The notes: a model not told the origin generated them from the sequence alone. A DNA stretch of 64,000 nucleotides from Herbidospora mongoliensis (GCF_001570545.1 NZ_BBXD01000017.1:124001-188000); one strand, 5' to 3'; counted from the first letter of the stretch, positions 17,933 through 27,225 are shown. Numbers and translations: made by a program.

Positions 17933-17959
17933 AGGCGCGGCCGGTGACCGGCCGCGCCT
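17933..17959 (+). terminator. Intrinsic terminator-like hairpin after the TauE/SafE gene
   Basis: AGGCGCGGCCGG (17933-17944), loop TGA, CCGGCCGCGCCT (17948-17959): a perfect 12-bp stem only 2 bases after the stop codon, followed by GTGTTG. It lies between convergent genes and may work in both directions. Confidence 0.75.
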
Positions 17960-18014
17960 GTGTTGACTACCGCTCAATTCCGTTCGGATCCGGACACATC
18001 CGGCGGGATCATCC

Positions 18015-18701
18015 TCAGAAGGGCTGGGCCGCCTCGATCAGGGACTCCATCAGCCGGTTGTCGCCACCGCGTTCCGGGTGCCACTGGACGCCCACGCAGA
18101 AACGGTGCCCCTGAAGCTCGATGCCCTCGACGATCTGGTCGTCGCCCCAGGCCACCGCGATCAGGCCCTGGCCGAGCTTCTTCACCGCCTGGTGGTGGGG
18201 CGCGTTCACCTCGATGCGGTCGCCAACGGCCTTGCCGACCTTGCTCGACACGCTGATGATCACGGGGTGCTTGGCGCCCGTGTGACGGTCGTGCGCCACC
18301 ACGTCGGGCAGCCACGGGATCAGCGAACCGCCCAGCGCCACGTTCAGCACGTGCATGCCGCGCGACACGGCCAAGACCGGCTTGCCGGCCGCGACGGCCG
18401 CCTTGGCCAGGGCGATCTCGAAACGGTCGCGGTGGGCCTGCGGCTCGTCCACCCGGGACTCACGCGGCTCGCCGTACAACGCCGGGTCGAGTTCGATGCC
18501 ACCGGCCAGCAATACGCCGTCGAGGCCGCGCAGATGGTCGTCGACGTTGGCCGCGAGCAGCGGCGGCAGCAGGACGGGGACGCCCCCGGCCTTCTCCACG
18601 GCCCGCGAGTATCCCTGCGGGGAGACCACGGCCTCCCGCACCCACGCACCCCAGCGGGCGGCTTCAAGGTAGCTGGTGATGCCAATGATCGGACGAGCCA
18701 T
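18015..18701 (-). CDS. Class I glutamine amidotransferase-like protein (PuuD family) lacking the nucleophile Cys
   Basis: A 228-residue protein of the gamma-glutamyl-GABA hydrolase family (peptidase C26). Family marks are IIGITSYLE at the N-terminus, GLDGVLLAGGIELDP, and the His-Glu motif VQWHPERGG. In the family the nucleophile elbow reads G-I-C-R-G-x-Q. Here it is LAVSRGMHVLN, with Ser at residue 113 (codon TCG at 18363-18365) in place of Cys and His in place of Gln. It may therefore be inactive as an amidase or do different chemistry. The start has GGAG 9 bases upstream. There is no glutamine synthetase-like or polyamine gene beside it. Confidence 0.85.
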   Translation of the reverse strand: MARPIIGITSYLEAARWGAWVREAVVSPQGYSRAVEKAGGVPVLLPPLLAANVDDHLRGLDGVLLAGGIELDPALYGEPRESRVDEPQAHRDRFEIALAKAAVAAGKPVLAVSRGMHVLNVALGGSLIPWLPDVVAHDRHTGAKHPVIISVSSKVGKAVGDRIEVNAPHHQAVKKLGQGLIAVAWGDDQIVEGIELQGHRFCVGVQWHPERGGDNRLMESLIEAAQPF

Positions 18702-19089
18702 GGAGTCTCCAGTAGGTTGCGCGCGACGGCATGCCCATCATGGCGCACATGATTTCGGTTTTGTCACGTATCCCACGCTTCCAGAGCAGATTCCCGACCC
18801 GGCCACGGCCGGCCTCCGGCTCCCTCGTCTCGCTTCGAGCAACAACGCGAATCAGGTTCGCGTTTCTTGTCCGAAAATGTCGCTACTGTCGCTCACGGAG
18901 GATCACTCACCCGTTACCAACGGTTCCCTTTGAGGTGAATCAGTTGTGACGTCCATCTCCGAGTGGAAGACTCCCAAATGAGCGAACGGATGTGCCGGGG
19001 GGCCGCCACGCTCATTCACCCGGAACCGTCAGGGAGGTGGATCGGCAGACCGGAAGAACCTATTCCGGTCACAAGGGTGGGACCAATAC
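18702..19089. promoter_or_regulatory. 388-base divergent intergenic region with two inverted repeats
   Basis: This gap separates the amidotransferase-like gene (minus) from the flavohemoglobin gene (plus). I see no convincing gene in it; short open frames at 18946 and 18963 have mixed codon positions. It contains a perfect inverted repeat AACGCGAA-TCAGG-TTCGCGTT (18844-18864) and a smaller one CCGTT-ACC-AACGG (18911-18923). Both are candidate operators. I do not see a clear NsrR-type site. Confidence 0.5.
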
Positions 19090-20205
19090 ATGTCGTTGAA
19101 TCCGCGCCTCGTCAAAGAGAGTTTCTCCGTCGTCGAGCCTGTCGCGGAGCGAGCAGCCGCGTACTTCTACGGCCGCCTGTTCGCGCAGAGTCCGCATCTC
19201 CGGGGCATGTTCCCCCCGGCGATGGACATCACGCGAGACCGACTGTTCGGCTCGCTGACCCGGATCGTCTGGATGCTGGACAGCCCGGACAGCCTGGGGG
19301 GGTATCTGGGACAACTCGGTCGGGACCACCGTAAATACGGTGTGATGGCCGAGCACTACACCGCCGTCGGCAACGCATTGCTGGCGACGATCAAACGCTT
19401 CGCGGCCGAAATCTGGAACGCGGAGATCGAAGCGGCCTGGGTGGCCGCTTACACCGCAGCGGCCGATCTCATGATCGGCGCCGCCGACGCCGACGCGGGT
19501 GTGAACCCCGCGTGGTGGCTGGCCGAGGTGGTCGACCACGACCGCCGGACGCCCGACATCACCGTCGTCACACTGCGGCCCAGCCAGCCGATGGCGTTCA
19601 CTCCGGGTCAGTACGTCAACGTGCAGGTCGCCCGCTGGCCCCGCGTCTGGCGGACCTTCTCCATCGCCAACGCGCCCCGGGCCGACAACACGATCACGCT
19701 GCACGTGCGCACCCTGCCCGGCGGCTGGGTCAGCACCGCGCTGGCGCAGCACACCAAGGCCGGCGACCAGGTCCTCCTCGGTCCGCCGGTCGGCACCATG
19801 GCGCCGCCGGACGGCGAGCGCGACATCCTCTGCGTGGCGGGCGGCACCGGCCTCGCCCCGCTGAAGGCCATCGTCCAGCAGGTCATCGCCTCGGGACGAC
19901 GGCCCAACATCTCCATGATCGTCGGCGCCCGCCGGGTCGCCGAGCTCTACGACCTGCCCGACCTGCGCCGAATGGAGTCGGGCTTCCCGTGGTTGAGCGT
20001 GCTGCCCGTGGTGTCGCAGGAGGATTCGTACACAGGAATGAGAGGTGACCTCGACGAGGTGGTGCCGCGCATCAACACGTGGACCGGACACGAGGTGTAT
20101 GTGTGCGGGCCGGCCACCATGGTGAACGCGACCGTGCGGCGGCTGCTCGACAGCGGGGTGCCGCTGGCCAGCATCCACCGGGACGCGATTCAGGGGGAAC
20201 CCTGA
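19090..20205 (+). CDS. Flavohemoglobin (globin plus FAD/NAD reductase)
   Basis: A 371-residue cytoplasmic protein. Residues 1-135 are a globin with the B10 tyrosine in YFYGRLF (Tyr27), CD1 Phe41 and the proximal His80 in GRDHRKYGV. Residues 145-250 are a ferredoxin reductase-type FAD domain with FTPGQYVNVQ and the flavin motif RVWRTFSIAN. Residues 255-371 are the NAD domain with CVAGGTGLAPLKAIV and YVCGPATMV. Such proteins turn nitric oxide to nitrate, or act as globin-linked reductases. At 371 residues it is slightly shorter than Hmp (about 400), as in many actinobacterial members. AAGGGTGGG lies about 10 bases upstream of the ATG. Confidence 0.92.
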   Translation: MSLNPRLVKESFSVVEPVAERAAAYFYGRLFAQSPHLRGMFPPAMDITRDRLFGSLTRIVWMLDSPDSLGGYLGQLGRDHRKYGVMAEHYTAVGNALLATIKRFAAEIWNAEIEAAWVAAYTAAADLMIGAADADAGVNPAWWLAEVVDHDRRTPDITVVTLRPSQPMAFTPGQYVNVQVARWPRVWRTFSIANAPRADNTITLHVRTLPGGWVSTALAQHTKAGDQVLLGPPVGTMAPPDGERDILCVAGGTGLAPLKAIVQQVIASGRRPNISMIVGARRVAELYDLPDLRRMESGFPWLSVLPVVSQEDSYTGMRGDLDEVVPRINTWTGHEVYVCGPATMVNATVRRLLDSGVPLASIHRDAIQGEP

Positions 20206-20246
20206 ACCCCGCCCCGCGACGATGCGAGCCCTGGCACGATGAGCGG

Positions 20247-20558
20247 ATGAACGCCCGGCCGGTCACGCTGGTGACCTTCGTGCTGCCCAGTACCCTGCGT
20301 CACTGGATCGGTGACGACACCCAGGTCAAGGTGTTCGCCGTCGCCCCCGAGGAGTCGGAGACCCCGACGCTCGGCGGCGCGCTCGACACACTGCGCCGCA
20401 CCCATCCGAATCTGGAGGGGCGGCTGCGCGACGAATACGGTGCGTTGCGCCGGCACATCGGCATCTTCGTGTGCGGGGAGAACGCCCGGCGCCTGGGCGG
20501 GCTCGACTGTGAGCTCCCTCCAGGCGCCGAGGTCTACGTGCTTCCCGCACTGAACTAA
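20247..20558 (+). CDS. MoaD/ThiS-like ubiquitin-fold protein without a terminal Gly-Gly
   Basis: A 103-residue protein whose strand order (VTLVTFVLPSTLRHWIG, LGGALDTLRRTHPNLEGRLR, FVCGENARRLGG, GAEVYVLPALN) is that of MoaD/ThiS sulfur carriers. The family needs a C-terminal Gly-Gly for thiocarboxylation. This one stops at VLPALN, so it cannot act by that route unless it is extended or processed. The start ATG 20247 lies 41 bases after the flavohemoglobin stop, so it may share that transcript. It ends 10 bases from the convergent metalloprotease gene. The family call is from pattern and length; it is moderately sure. Confidence 0.65.
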   Translation: MNARPVTLVTFVLPSTLRHWIGDDTQVKVFAVAPEESETPTLGGALDTLRRTHPNLEGRLRDEYGALRRHIGIFVCGENARRLGGLDCELPPGAEVYVLPALN

Positions 20559-20568
20559 TAGCGCTCTG

Positions 20569-23427
20569 TCAATAGCGTTCTGCGATTCCCGAGTTGACCT
20601 CGGTGAGGACCAGCGTCGACTTGGCGTACCGGACCAGGTTCGCCAGGGTCGGCGGCTGGGCCAGTGTGGTCTGGGCGTAGCGGACGGTGTCACCGACCGT
20701 GCCCACGCCGAGGGCCTGCGTCGTCAGGGTTCTGAGGACGGTTCCGGCGTTGATCCTGCGGGTCGCCATGTTGAGCGTGGCGGCCAGCAGGTCGGCGCGC
20801 AGCGTGCGCGGCTGGAGAACCGGCAGGAACAGCGCCGCCGACGCCTCCTGCTGCGACAGTTTCCCGTCCGGGGCCGATCCGTCGGCGCCGTCCCAGCGGG
20901 TGTCGGTCGCCTGCACGCGGGCCAGCGTCTCGGCCGTGCGCAGATCGGTCCGCAGCGCCCACAGTGCCGGGAGCATCGGGTTGCGGCTCGGCGCGACCGC
21001 GGTGACCGTGGTCGACGACGAGGCGGTGACCGGGGCGTAGACACAGGCCCCGCTTCCGTTCTTGTACGCGATCGACACGCCCCCGGTGAAGGTCGCGCCC
21101 GGCAGGGCCAGCAGGGTCGGCCGCGCGGTGAAGACGATCTTCTTGTCACCGGAGTTCGCGGCCAGGTCGCCGGGGCTCCAGGTCAGCGTTCTGGTGCCGT
21201 CGGCGTTGAGCGTCACCGTGGCCGGTTTCGGCCCGGCCCCCAGGTCGAGCGCCTTGCTGTAGTAGACGTCCTTGGGCACGGTCGCCGTCACGCCCACGTT
21301 CGAGGCGGCGTCGCCGCCCGCGTTCGCATAGGTGATCGTGTACGTGATCGCCTCGCCCGAGCCGACCGACGGGGTCGCCGTCTGGGCCACGGTCAGCTTG
21401 GGCGCCCGTGCGGTCGTGGTGGCCGTGGCGGTGTTGTCGGTCCGCGACGGGTCGGGCACGCCCTCGGCGTCGGTGCCGGTGACCGTGGCGGTGTTGGTGA
21501 TCACGGTCCCGTCGGTGACCGCGCACGGCACCTGGTAGCTGAACGGCGTGGTCGTGGTGGCGCCGTTGGCCAGGTCGGGCAGGTTCCGGCGCTGGATCGT
21601 TCCATCCGGCAGGGTGTCGACGACCTCGATCGACTTCGCCGGGCCGGGGCCGAGGTCGGTGACGCCGACGGTGTAGGAGATGGTCTGCCCGCCCGCCGCC
21701 GTGGCGCGGTCGGCGGTCTTGGTGAGCTTGAGGTCGGCCTGCTGCGTCATGGCCTTGACGTCGGTCTCGGTCAGTTCGACGGGCAGGTTCCGCCGGATGC
21801 CGTCGGCGAAGAAGCCCACGTGCTGACGGGGGTTGTACTGGATGTTGGCCCAGTCGTCGTGGCCGTTGAGGGTCTGGGTCGCCTGGATGTTGCAGCCCTT
21901 GCCCGGATCGCCGATGGAGTCGATCCAGTTGATGTCGGCCGGGATCCCGGTCTCCTGGTCGCCGTCCTTGCCGTTCCAGTCGATCGGCTGGTCGTTGGCG
22001 TCGGTGACTCTGAGCTTCCCGTTGAGGCCGTAGACCGTCTTGCGGGCCGGGTTGGGCGTGGCGTGGAGCCGCTTCTTCTCGTCGAGGCTCGCCTCGTTCA
22101 GCGGCGTGCCGAAGGCGGTGCCCTTGGCGGCGCTGGTGTAGTCGAGGGGGCGGTTCGGGTCGCGGCCGGGGAACTGGAAGGCGTAGCTCATCACGCTCAG
22201 GTAGTTGGGCTTGCAGTTGATGTGGTCGCCGCCGCCGTGCCCCAGGCCGAGGGTGTGGCCGAACTCGTGCATGAACGTCGACGCCTCGGTCACCTGCCGG
22301 TCGGCGTCGTCGTCGAAGTCCCAGGTGGCGACGGTGACGATGAAGTCGTTGCCGCCTTCGACGGTGACGTCGTCGATCTCGGCCTGGCCCGAGGAATCGG
22401 GGTTCGGATCGTAGGTGTGGCCGAAGATCATGTAGCGGTAGACCTGACGGCGGGCTTCCAGGATGTTCTTGCAGTTCGGGCTGCTCCGCTCGGCTGCGGT
22501 GCCGAGGAAGCCGTCGCAGTCGACGTCCGGTTTGCCGCCCTTGAGGTCGTTGAAGTCGTCGAGGTCGCCGGGGCCGGGGTCCAGGAACTTGATGTTGTCG
22601 ATCCGGGTCACCTCCTCGCCGCTCAGGACGTGCAGGTTGACGCCTCGGTACTTGCCCGGTTCGTACTCGTCGACCGGGGCCGCGGCGAACGCGTTGACCA
22701 CGTCGGTGAGCGCGCCGGGCCGCGGGGCCGCGCCGGCCATGTGGTCGGCCTCGACGAACAGGTCCTTGCGGTAGGGCAGCGCGCCCATGTCACCCAGCGG
22801 CAGGTCGACCGTGCCGTTGCCGTCGTAGTCGACGCCCCGGCCGGGGCTCTCCCAGACGTCCATGAGGCCGTCGCCGTCGCCGTCGGTGGTCTTGGCCTTC
22901 TGGAGGCAGTCGGGCGTGGTGATGGTGAAGTAGCCGCGGGCCGAGTCGACGGCGCTCTGCTCGCTCTCGCCGGCGAGCGAGGTGATGCCCGCGCCCTGCT
23001 GCGCTGTCAGCCCGCCACCGGTGAAGACGCACGTGTTCAGGTCGAACTTCAGGTCGACGTGGTCGCCCGGGGCGCCCCAGTCGATGGGGTCGTCGTCGCT
23101 GGAGTCGTCCTGGTCCCACAGCTCCATGTGGATGTCGATCGGGTTCTGGCTGGTGTCGACGTCGGCCGAGTGGACCCAGTTGGTCCGGAAGTCGGTGCCG
23201 TGAGCGCAGCAGAAGTCGTCCTTGCCGTCGTAGAGGTCCTCAGTGCCGATCTTGAACTTCGGGTAGTAGTCGTTGGGACAGGGCACGGTCGCGCCCTCGT
23301 CGCAGGAGATCTCGACGACCCGGTAGAGGTGGACCGTGACCTTCACGGTCGCGGCGTGGGCGGGTGGTGCGATGAGAAAGGCCGCCACGACCAGTAATCC
23401 GGTCAGGGCGGCCTGCAGTTTCCTCAT
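20569..23427 (-). CDS. Secreted zinc metalloprotease with calcium-loop and DUF11 domains
   Basis: A 952-residue exported protein. The signal peptide is LTGLLVVAAFLIAPPAHA-A. An N-terminal beta-rich region is followed by calcium-type loops TDGDGDGLMDVWE and DYDGNGTVDL (about 180-210). The zinc motif FMHEFGHTLGLGHGG (HExxHxxGxxH, His387-His397) is that of metzincins. Two DUF11 beta-sandwich repeats follow (about 564-670 and 675-810), the first with ISYTVGVTDLGPGPAKSIEV. The last 140 residues are helical and of unknown type. There is no sortase motif or C-terminal membrane helix, so it is probably released. AAGGAG precedes the ATG but can pair with an upstream sequence (see 23430-23503). Confidence 0.88.
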   Translation of the reverse strand: MRKLQAALTGLLVVAAFLIAPPAHAATVKVTVHLYRVVEISCDEGATVPCPNDYYPKFKIGTEDLYDGKDDFCCAHGTDFRTNWVHSADVDTSQNPIDIHMELWDQDDSSDDDPIDWGAPGDHVDLKFDLNTCVFTGGGLTAQQGAGITSLAGESEQSAVDSARGYFTITTPDCLQKAKTTDGDGDGLMDVWESPGRGVDYDGNGTVDLPLGDMGALPYRKDLFVEADHMAGAAPRPGALTDVVNAFAAAPVDEYEPGKYRGVNLHVLSGEEVTRIDNIKFLDPGPGDLDDFNDLKGGKPDVDCDGFLGTAAERSSPNCKNILEARRQVYRYMIFGHTYDPNPDSSGQAEIDDVTVEGGNDFIVTVATWDFDDDADRQVTEASTFMHEFGHTLGLGHGGGDHINCKPNYLSVMSYAFQFPGRDPNRPLDYTSAAKGTAFGTPLNEASLDEKKRLHATPNPARKTVYGLNGKLRVTDANDQPIDWNGKDGDQETGIPADINWIDSIGDPGKGCNIQATQTLNGHDDWANIQYNPRQHVGFFADGIRRNLPVELTETDVKAMTQQADLKLTKTADRATAAGGQTISYTVGVTDLGPGPAKSIEVVDTLPDGTIQRRNLPDLANGATTTTPFSYQVPCAVTDGTVITNTATVTGTDAEGVPDPSRTDNTATATTTARAPKLTVAQTATPSVGSGEAITYTITYANAGGDAASNVGVTATVPKDVYYSKALDLGAGPKPATVTLNADGTRTLTWSPGDLAANSGDKKIVFTARPTLLALPGATFTGGVSIAYKNGSGACVYAPVTASSSTTVTAVAPSRNPMLPALWALRTDLRTAETLARVQATDTRWDGADGSAPDGKLSQQEASAALFLPVLQPRTLRADLLAATLNMATRRINAGTVLRTLTTQALGVGTVGDTVRYAQTTLAQPPTLANLVRYAKSTLVLTEVNSGIAERY

Positions 23428-23429
23428 GT

Positions 23430-23503
23430 GAGGGTGCTCCTTTTCCGCGATGCTCGTGATCGCAGAATCGGCTCACCCTCGGACCGGGCGCGTGAGCACC
23501 CTC
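23430..23503 (-). promoter_or_regulatory. Leader segment able to mask the metalloprotease ribosome site
   Basis: On the minus strand GAGGGTGCTC (23503-23494) is perfectly complementary to GAGCACCCTC (23439-23430), which overlaps the ribosome-binding AAGGAG directly before the ATG at 23427. A second GAGGGTGAGC (about 23479-23470) between them could compete for the CACCCTC part. The pairing is seen; a regulatory role is inferred. Confidence 0.4.
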
Positions 23504-23512
23504 CTACTCAAA

Positions 23513-24244
23513 TCACGGCGAGACGCGCCCGTTGGCGTTGAACGCGGCGTGGGTGAGCGGCATCAGCTCTGCCCACAGGGCTTCCATCTTCTCGCCGACC
23601 ATCTCGATCTCCCGCTGCGGGAACGACGGCACGGCGGCCCGGTCGTCCTTGGTCCGCAGCGACAGGAAGTGCATCAGCGCGCGGGCGTTGCAGGTGGCGT
23701 ACATGGAGGAGAACAGCCCGACGGGCAGCACGGCGCGGGCGACCTCACGAGCGACTCCGGCTTCGAGCATCTTCTGGTACGCCGCGTAGGCGTGCTCGTA
23801 TGCGTCCTCCATCGTGGAGGAGACAAGGTCGTATTGCTCAGGTGTGCCATCGACGAACTCGTACTTACCCGGGCGCCCCTGCTGGACGAGTTTCCGATCT
23901 GGGCCGGGGACATAAAAATTAGGCTGCAGTTCCCGGTAGCGACCGCTTTCCTCGTTGTACGACCAAACGCGGTGACGGTGGAACTCGCGGAACACGAAGA
24001 TCGGCGCACTGATGAAAAAAGTCATCGAGTTGTGCTCGAAGGGGGAGCCGTGCCGGTCGCGCATCAAGAAGTTGATGAGTCCTTTGGACTTTTCGGGATC
24101 CTTGTGGATCTCCTCCAGCGACTGCTCCCCCGCTGTCGAGACACGGGCCGCCCATAGCACATCCGAATCGGAAGCACTGTGTTTTACCAGCTCAACGGTC
24201 ACGTCACTCTGCAGCTTCACCATGACGTCGCACTCTATCGACAT
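23513..24244 (-). CDS. thyX: Flavin-dependent thymidylate synthase
   Basis: A 243-residue homotetrameric enzyme that makes dTMP from dUMP with methylenetetrahydrofolate, FAD and NADPH. The diagnostic ThyX motif RHRxxS is RHRVWSYNEESGRY at about residues 90-103. RDRHGSPFEHNSMTFFISA and YATCNARALMHFLSLRTKDD are the other conserved blocks. Length is normal. I chose ATG 24244 (MSIECDVMVKL) because GGAG lies about 10 bases upstream; an upstream TTG at 24259 overlaps that ribosome site. It is followed after 85 bases by the metalloprotease gene on the same strand. Confidence 0.97.
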   Translation of the reverse strand: MSIECDVMVKLQSDVTVELVKHSASDSDVLWAARVSTAGEQSLEEIHKDPEKSKGLINFLMRDRHGSPFEHNSMTFFISAPIFVFREFHRHRVWSYNEESGRYRELQPNFYVPGPDRKLVQQGRPGKYEFVDGTPEQYDLVSSTMEDAYEHAYAAYQKMLEAGVAREVARAVLPVGLFSSMYATCNARALMHFLSLRTKDDRAAVPSFPQREIEMVGEKMEALWAELMPLTHAAFNANGRVSP

Positions 24245-24303
24245 AGGTTTGCGCTCCAAAGCCCGGCCTCGGGCTGGCGGACCAGCTCTTCACATCGGCA
24301 CGC

Positions 24304-25085
24304 TCAGGTGATGTCTCTCCGAGTTGTCGTGAGGTTGGCGACCACCGCGAAGAGCAGGGCGTAGGCGACCAGGACGAGGGCGCCGCCCCAGGCGGGCAGC
24401 AGGTTCGACTCCCCGAGGCCGGTTTCGAAGTCGATGTTCATCAGCGCCTGCGCGGCTCCGCCGGGCAGCCACTTGCCGACCGTCTGCAGGGCCGGGAAGG
24501 CGCCGAGGATCGACTCGATCACATAGGCCCAGACGATGCCCCCGATCAGCGCGGCCACCTGGTTGCGCACGAGCGCGCCGAGGCCGATGCCGAACAGGGC
24601 GTACAGGACCAGGGTGGCGAACACCCCGAGGGTGAGCTGCGGGATGCGGCCCCCGGCCAGGTCGACCGAGCCGCCGCCGATGAGCACGGCGGTGATGGCG
24701 ACGATGCCGGTGAACAGCAGCGAGATGATCGCGAAGAACACGCCGATGATCACACCGGCCCCGAGCTTGGCCGCGATGACGCGGCCCCGCTTGGGCGTGG
24801 TCAGGAACGTCCCGGTGATCGTCTGGTAGCGATATTCGCTCGTCATGAGCACGATGCCGAGGATCATCGTGAAGATGTTCGCCCCGGACGCGAAACTCAG
24901 CGCCAGCGGCAGCCACGCCGGGTCGTCGAGCGCGGGCAGTCCGGGCTGGCCGTTCGCCGGCGCGGCCCCGGCCTGGGCGATCAGGAACGCCAGGCCGAAC
25001 GCGGTGAACGCGAACATGACCAGGGCCATCGCCCACCACAGGCGGGTGGTGAAGAGCTTCTGGAGCTCCGCGCGGATCAGGTTCG

Positions 25086-25089
<4 letters not shown>
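24304..25089 (-). CDS. ABC-2 type transporter permease
   Basis: A 261-residue membrane protein starting MTNLIRAELQKLFTTRLWWA, the usual amphipathic N-terminus of ABC-2 permeases. About six hydrophobic helices follow, among them MALVMFAFTAFGLAFLIAQA, ANIFTMILGIVLMTSEYRY, GVFFAIISLLFTGIVAITAV and LVLVAYALLFAVVANL. The sequence SEYRYQTITGTFLTTPKRGR is characteristic of this exporter type. Its ATG overlaps the end of the ATPase gene by 4 bases (ATGA), so the two form one exporter. The substrate is unknown; neighbours give no hint. Confidence 0.92.
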
Positions 25090-25979
<890 letters not shown>

Positions 25980-26033
25980 GGCGTTTCAAGTCTTTCGCCC
26001 GAGATCCGACCGGTCCTCCTACCTAAAGAGGAT

Positions 26034-27149
26034 TTAAAGTCGGTATATCCGACGAGCGTTTCCCGATCCGATCATCCCCGCGACCCGTTCCGCGTCTCCC
26101 CCCGACCAGTCTCCCGCCTCGACGCGGGCGGCCAGCTCACGGGCCAGGACGGTGCGGTGCCGCAGGGCGCCCAGGTAGACGGTCTCGGCGACGCCCCAGC
26201 CGCCCGAGCCGTACATGATCTTGTGGAAGGGCGCCAGGTCGAGCACCCGGGCGAGCCCGTCGCGGACGTCGATGTGCACGTGCGGGAACGTCGCGGCCAG
26301 GAACGCGGCCTCGCGCTCATACGGCGAGCAGTGCAGCAGGATGACCGGCACGCCGAGCGGGCCCAGCGCCTTGATGAAGGGCGCGAGCGCGGTCGGGTCG
26401 GACTTGTGCGGCACACCCAGTTCGACCCCGGACTGGCCACACGGGATCTGCAGCGGCATCGCCCGCTCGCGTGCCACGTCGACCCCGATCCAGAGCAGAT
26501 ACCGCAGCAGCACGGGGTCGGTCAGGGTGCTCTTCGGCTCGGCCGCGCGCCTTCCCGCCGCCGCCAGTACGGCCCCGCGCGCCGGCCGCACCGGATCGAC
26601 GTCGGTGCCATGGCGGTAGCCGATCACGGTCGACAGCCCGACCGCCCTGGAGGCCCGTGCCGCGACCTCGCCCCGCAGCCGGTCGAGGTAGCCGCCCGCG
26701 CCGTGCCCTTCTTCCGCGACCTCCTGCTCGACCCGCTCCAGCCGGACGATCTCGTCGGACGCCGCTCCCCCGAGCCGCCCCGTCTCGGCCACCGACAGCA
26801 GGTCGGGGGCGGCCTCGGTGCCGGTGTCGACCAGGAACGCGACCACCCCGGCGGCCCGCAGCAGCGTCCGGTTGACCTCGGCCGCGCCCAGTTCGGCGCG
26901 TCTGGCCAGGTAGACGGCGGCCGGCGCGTGCGGGTCGAGCCCGAGGACGGGCGCGCACCAACGCCGGATCGCGACGCCCTCGGGGGTGTCGAAATGGGTC
27001 GTCCCGGGCGGCGCGGGATGGCCCGCCCGGGTGATCAGCGTCTCGAACTGGGCCCTGACCAGGGTGTCGCGGCGGACCCCCTGACAGTGGTGGTCGACGA
27101 GGGGCGCCGCCAGCGCCGCCCGGACCGGACCCGGCAACACCGGCGTCAT
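26034..27149 (-). CDS. Amidohydrolase family protein (FluG-like) with altered metal-site motifs
   Basis: A 371-residue protein of the amidohydrolase fold. Recognisable blocks are LVDHHCQGVRRDTL near the N-terminus, IGVDVARERAMPLQIPCG, VILLHCSPYEREAAFLAATF, HVHIDV, and MYGSGGWGVAETVYLGALRH near the C-terminus. Active relatives have H-x-H in the first block and an Asp in the last (S-S-D-A or similar). Here these are His21-Cys-Gln23 and Gly316, so at least two expected metal or catalytic residues are missing. In other actinomycetes such genes accompany glutamine synthetase-like genes; none is adjacent here. It lies 55 bases beyond the ABC ATPase start, on the same strand. Confidence 0.75.
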   Translation of the reverse strand: MTPVLPGPVRAALAAPLVDHHCQGVRRDTLVRAQFETLITRAGHPAPPGTTHFDTPEGVAIRRWCAPVLGLDPHAPAAVYLARRAELGAAEVNRTLLRAAGVVAFLVDTGTEAAPDLLSVAETGRLGGAASDEIVRLERVEQEVAEEGHGAGGYLDRLRGEVAARASRAVGLSTVIGYRHGTDVDPVRPARGAVLAAAGRRAAEPKSTLTDPVLLRYLLWIGVDVARERAMPLQIPCGQSGVELGVPHKSDPTALAPFIKALGPLGVPVILLHCSPYEREAAFLAATFPHVHIDVRDGLARVLDLAPFHKIMYGSGGWGVAETVYLGALRHRTVLARELAARVEAGDWSGGDAERVAGMIGSGNARRIYRL

Positions 27150-27225
27150 TCCTTCGTCCCCCTTGATGGCAGGGTCAGGACTCTAGGGCCGGTGGCGCCG
27201 GACGGTCAGGCGTTCGGCGCGATCT

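Noticed and set aside
18963-19334. A 123-residue plus frame overlapping the flavohemoglobin start.
   Set aside because: It overlaps most of the globin domain in another frame and lacks G/C third-position bias before that point.
20079-20246. An upstream extension of the MoaD-like frame into the flavohemoglobin gene.
   Set aside because: It lies in another frame of the flavohemoglobin coding sequence and has no ribosome site; ATG 20247 is the sensible start.
24260-24275. Hairpin AGCCCG-GCCT-CGGGCT between thyX and the ABC permease gene.
   Set aside because: A 6-bp stem overlapping the thyX leader; could terminate nothing with confidence.
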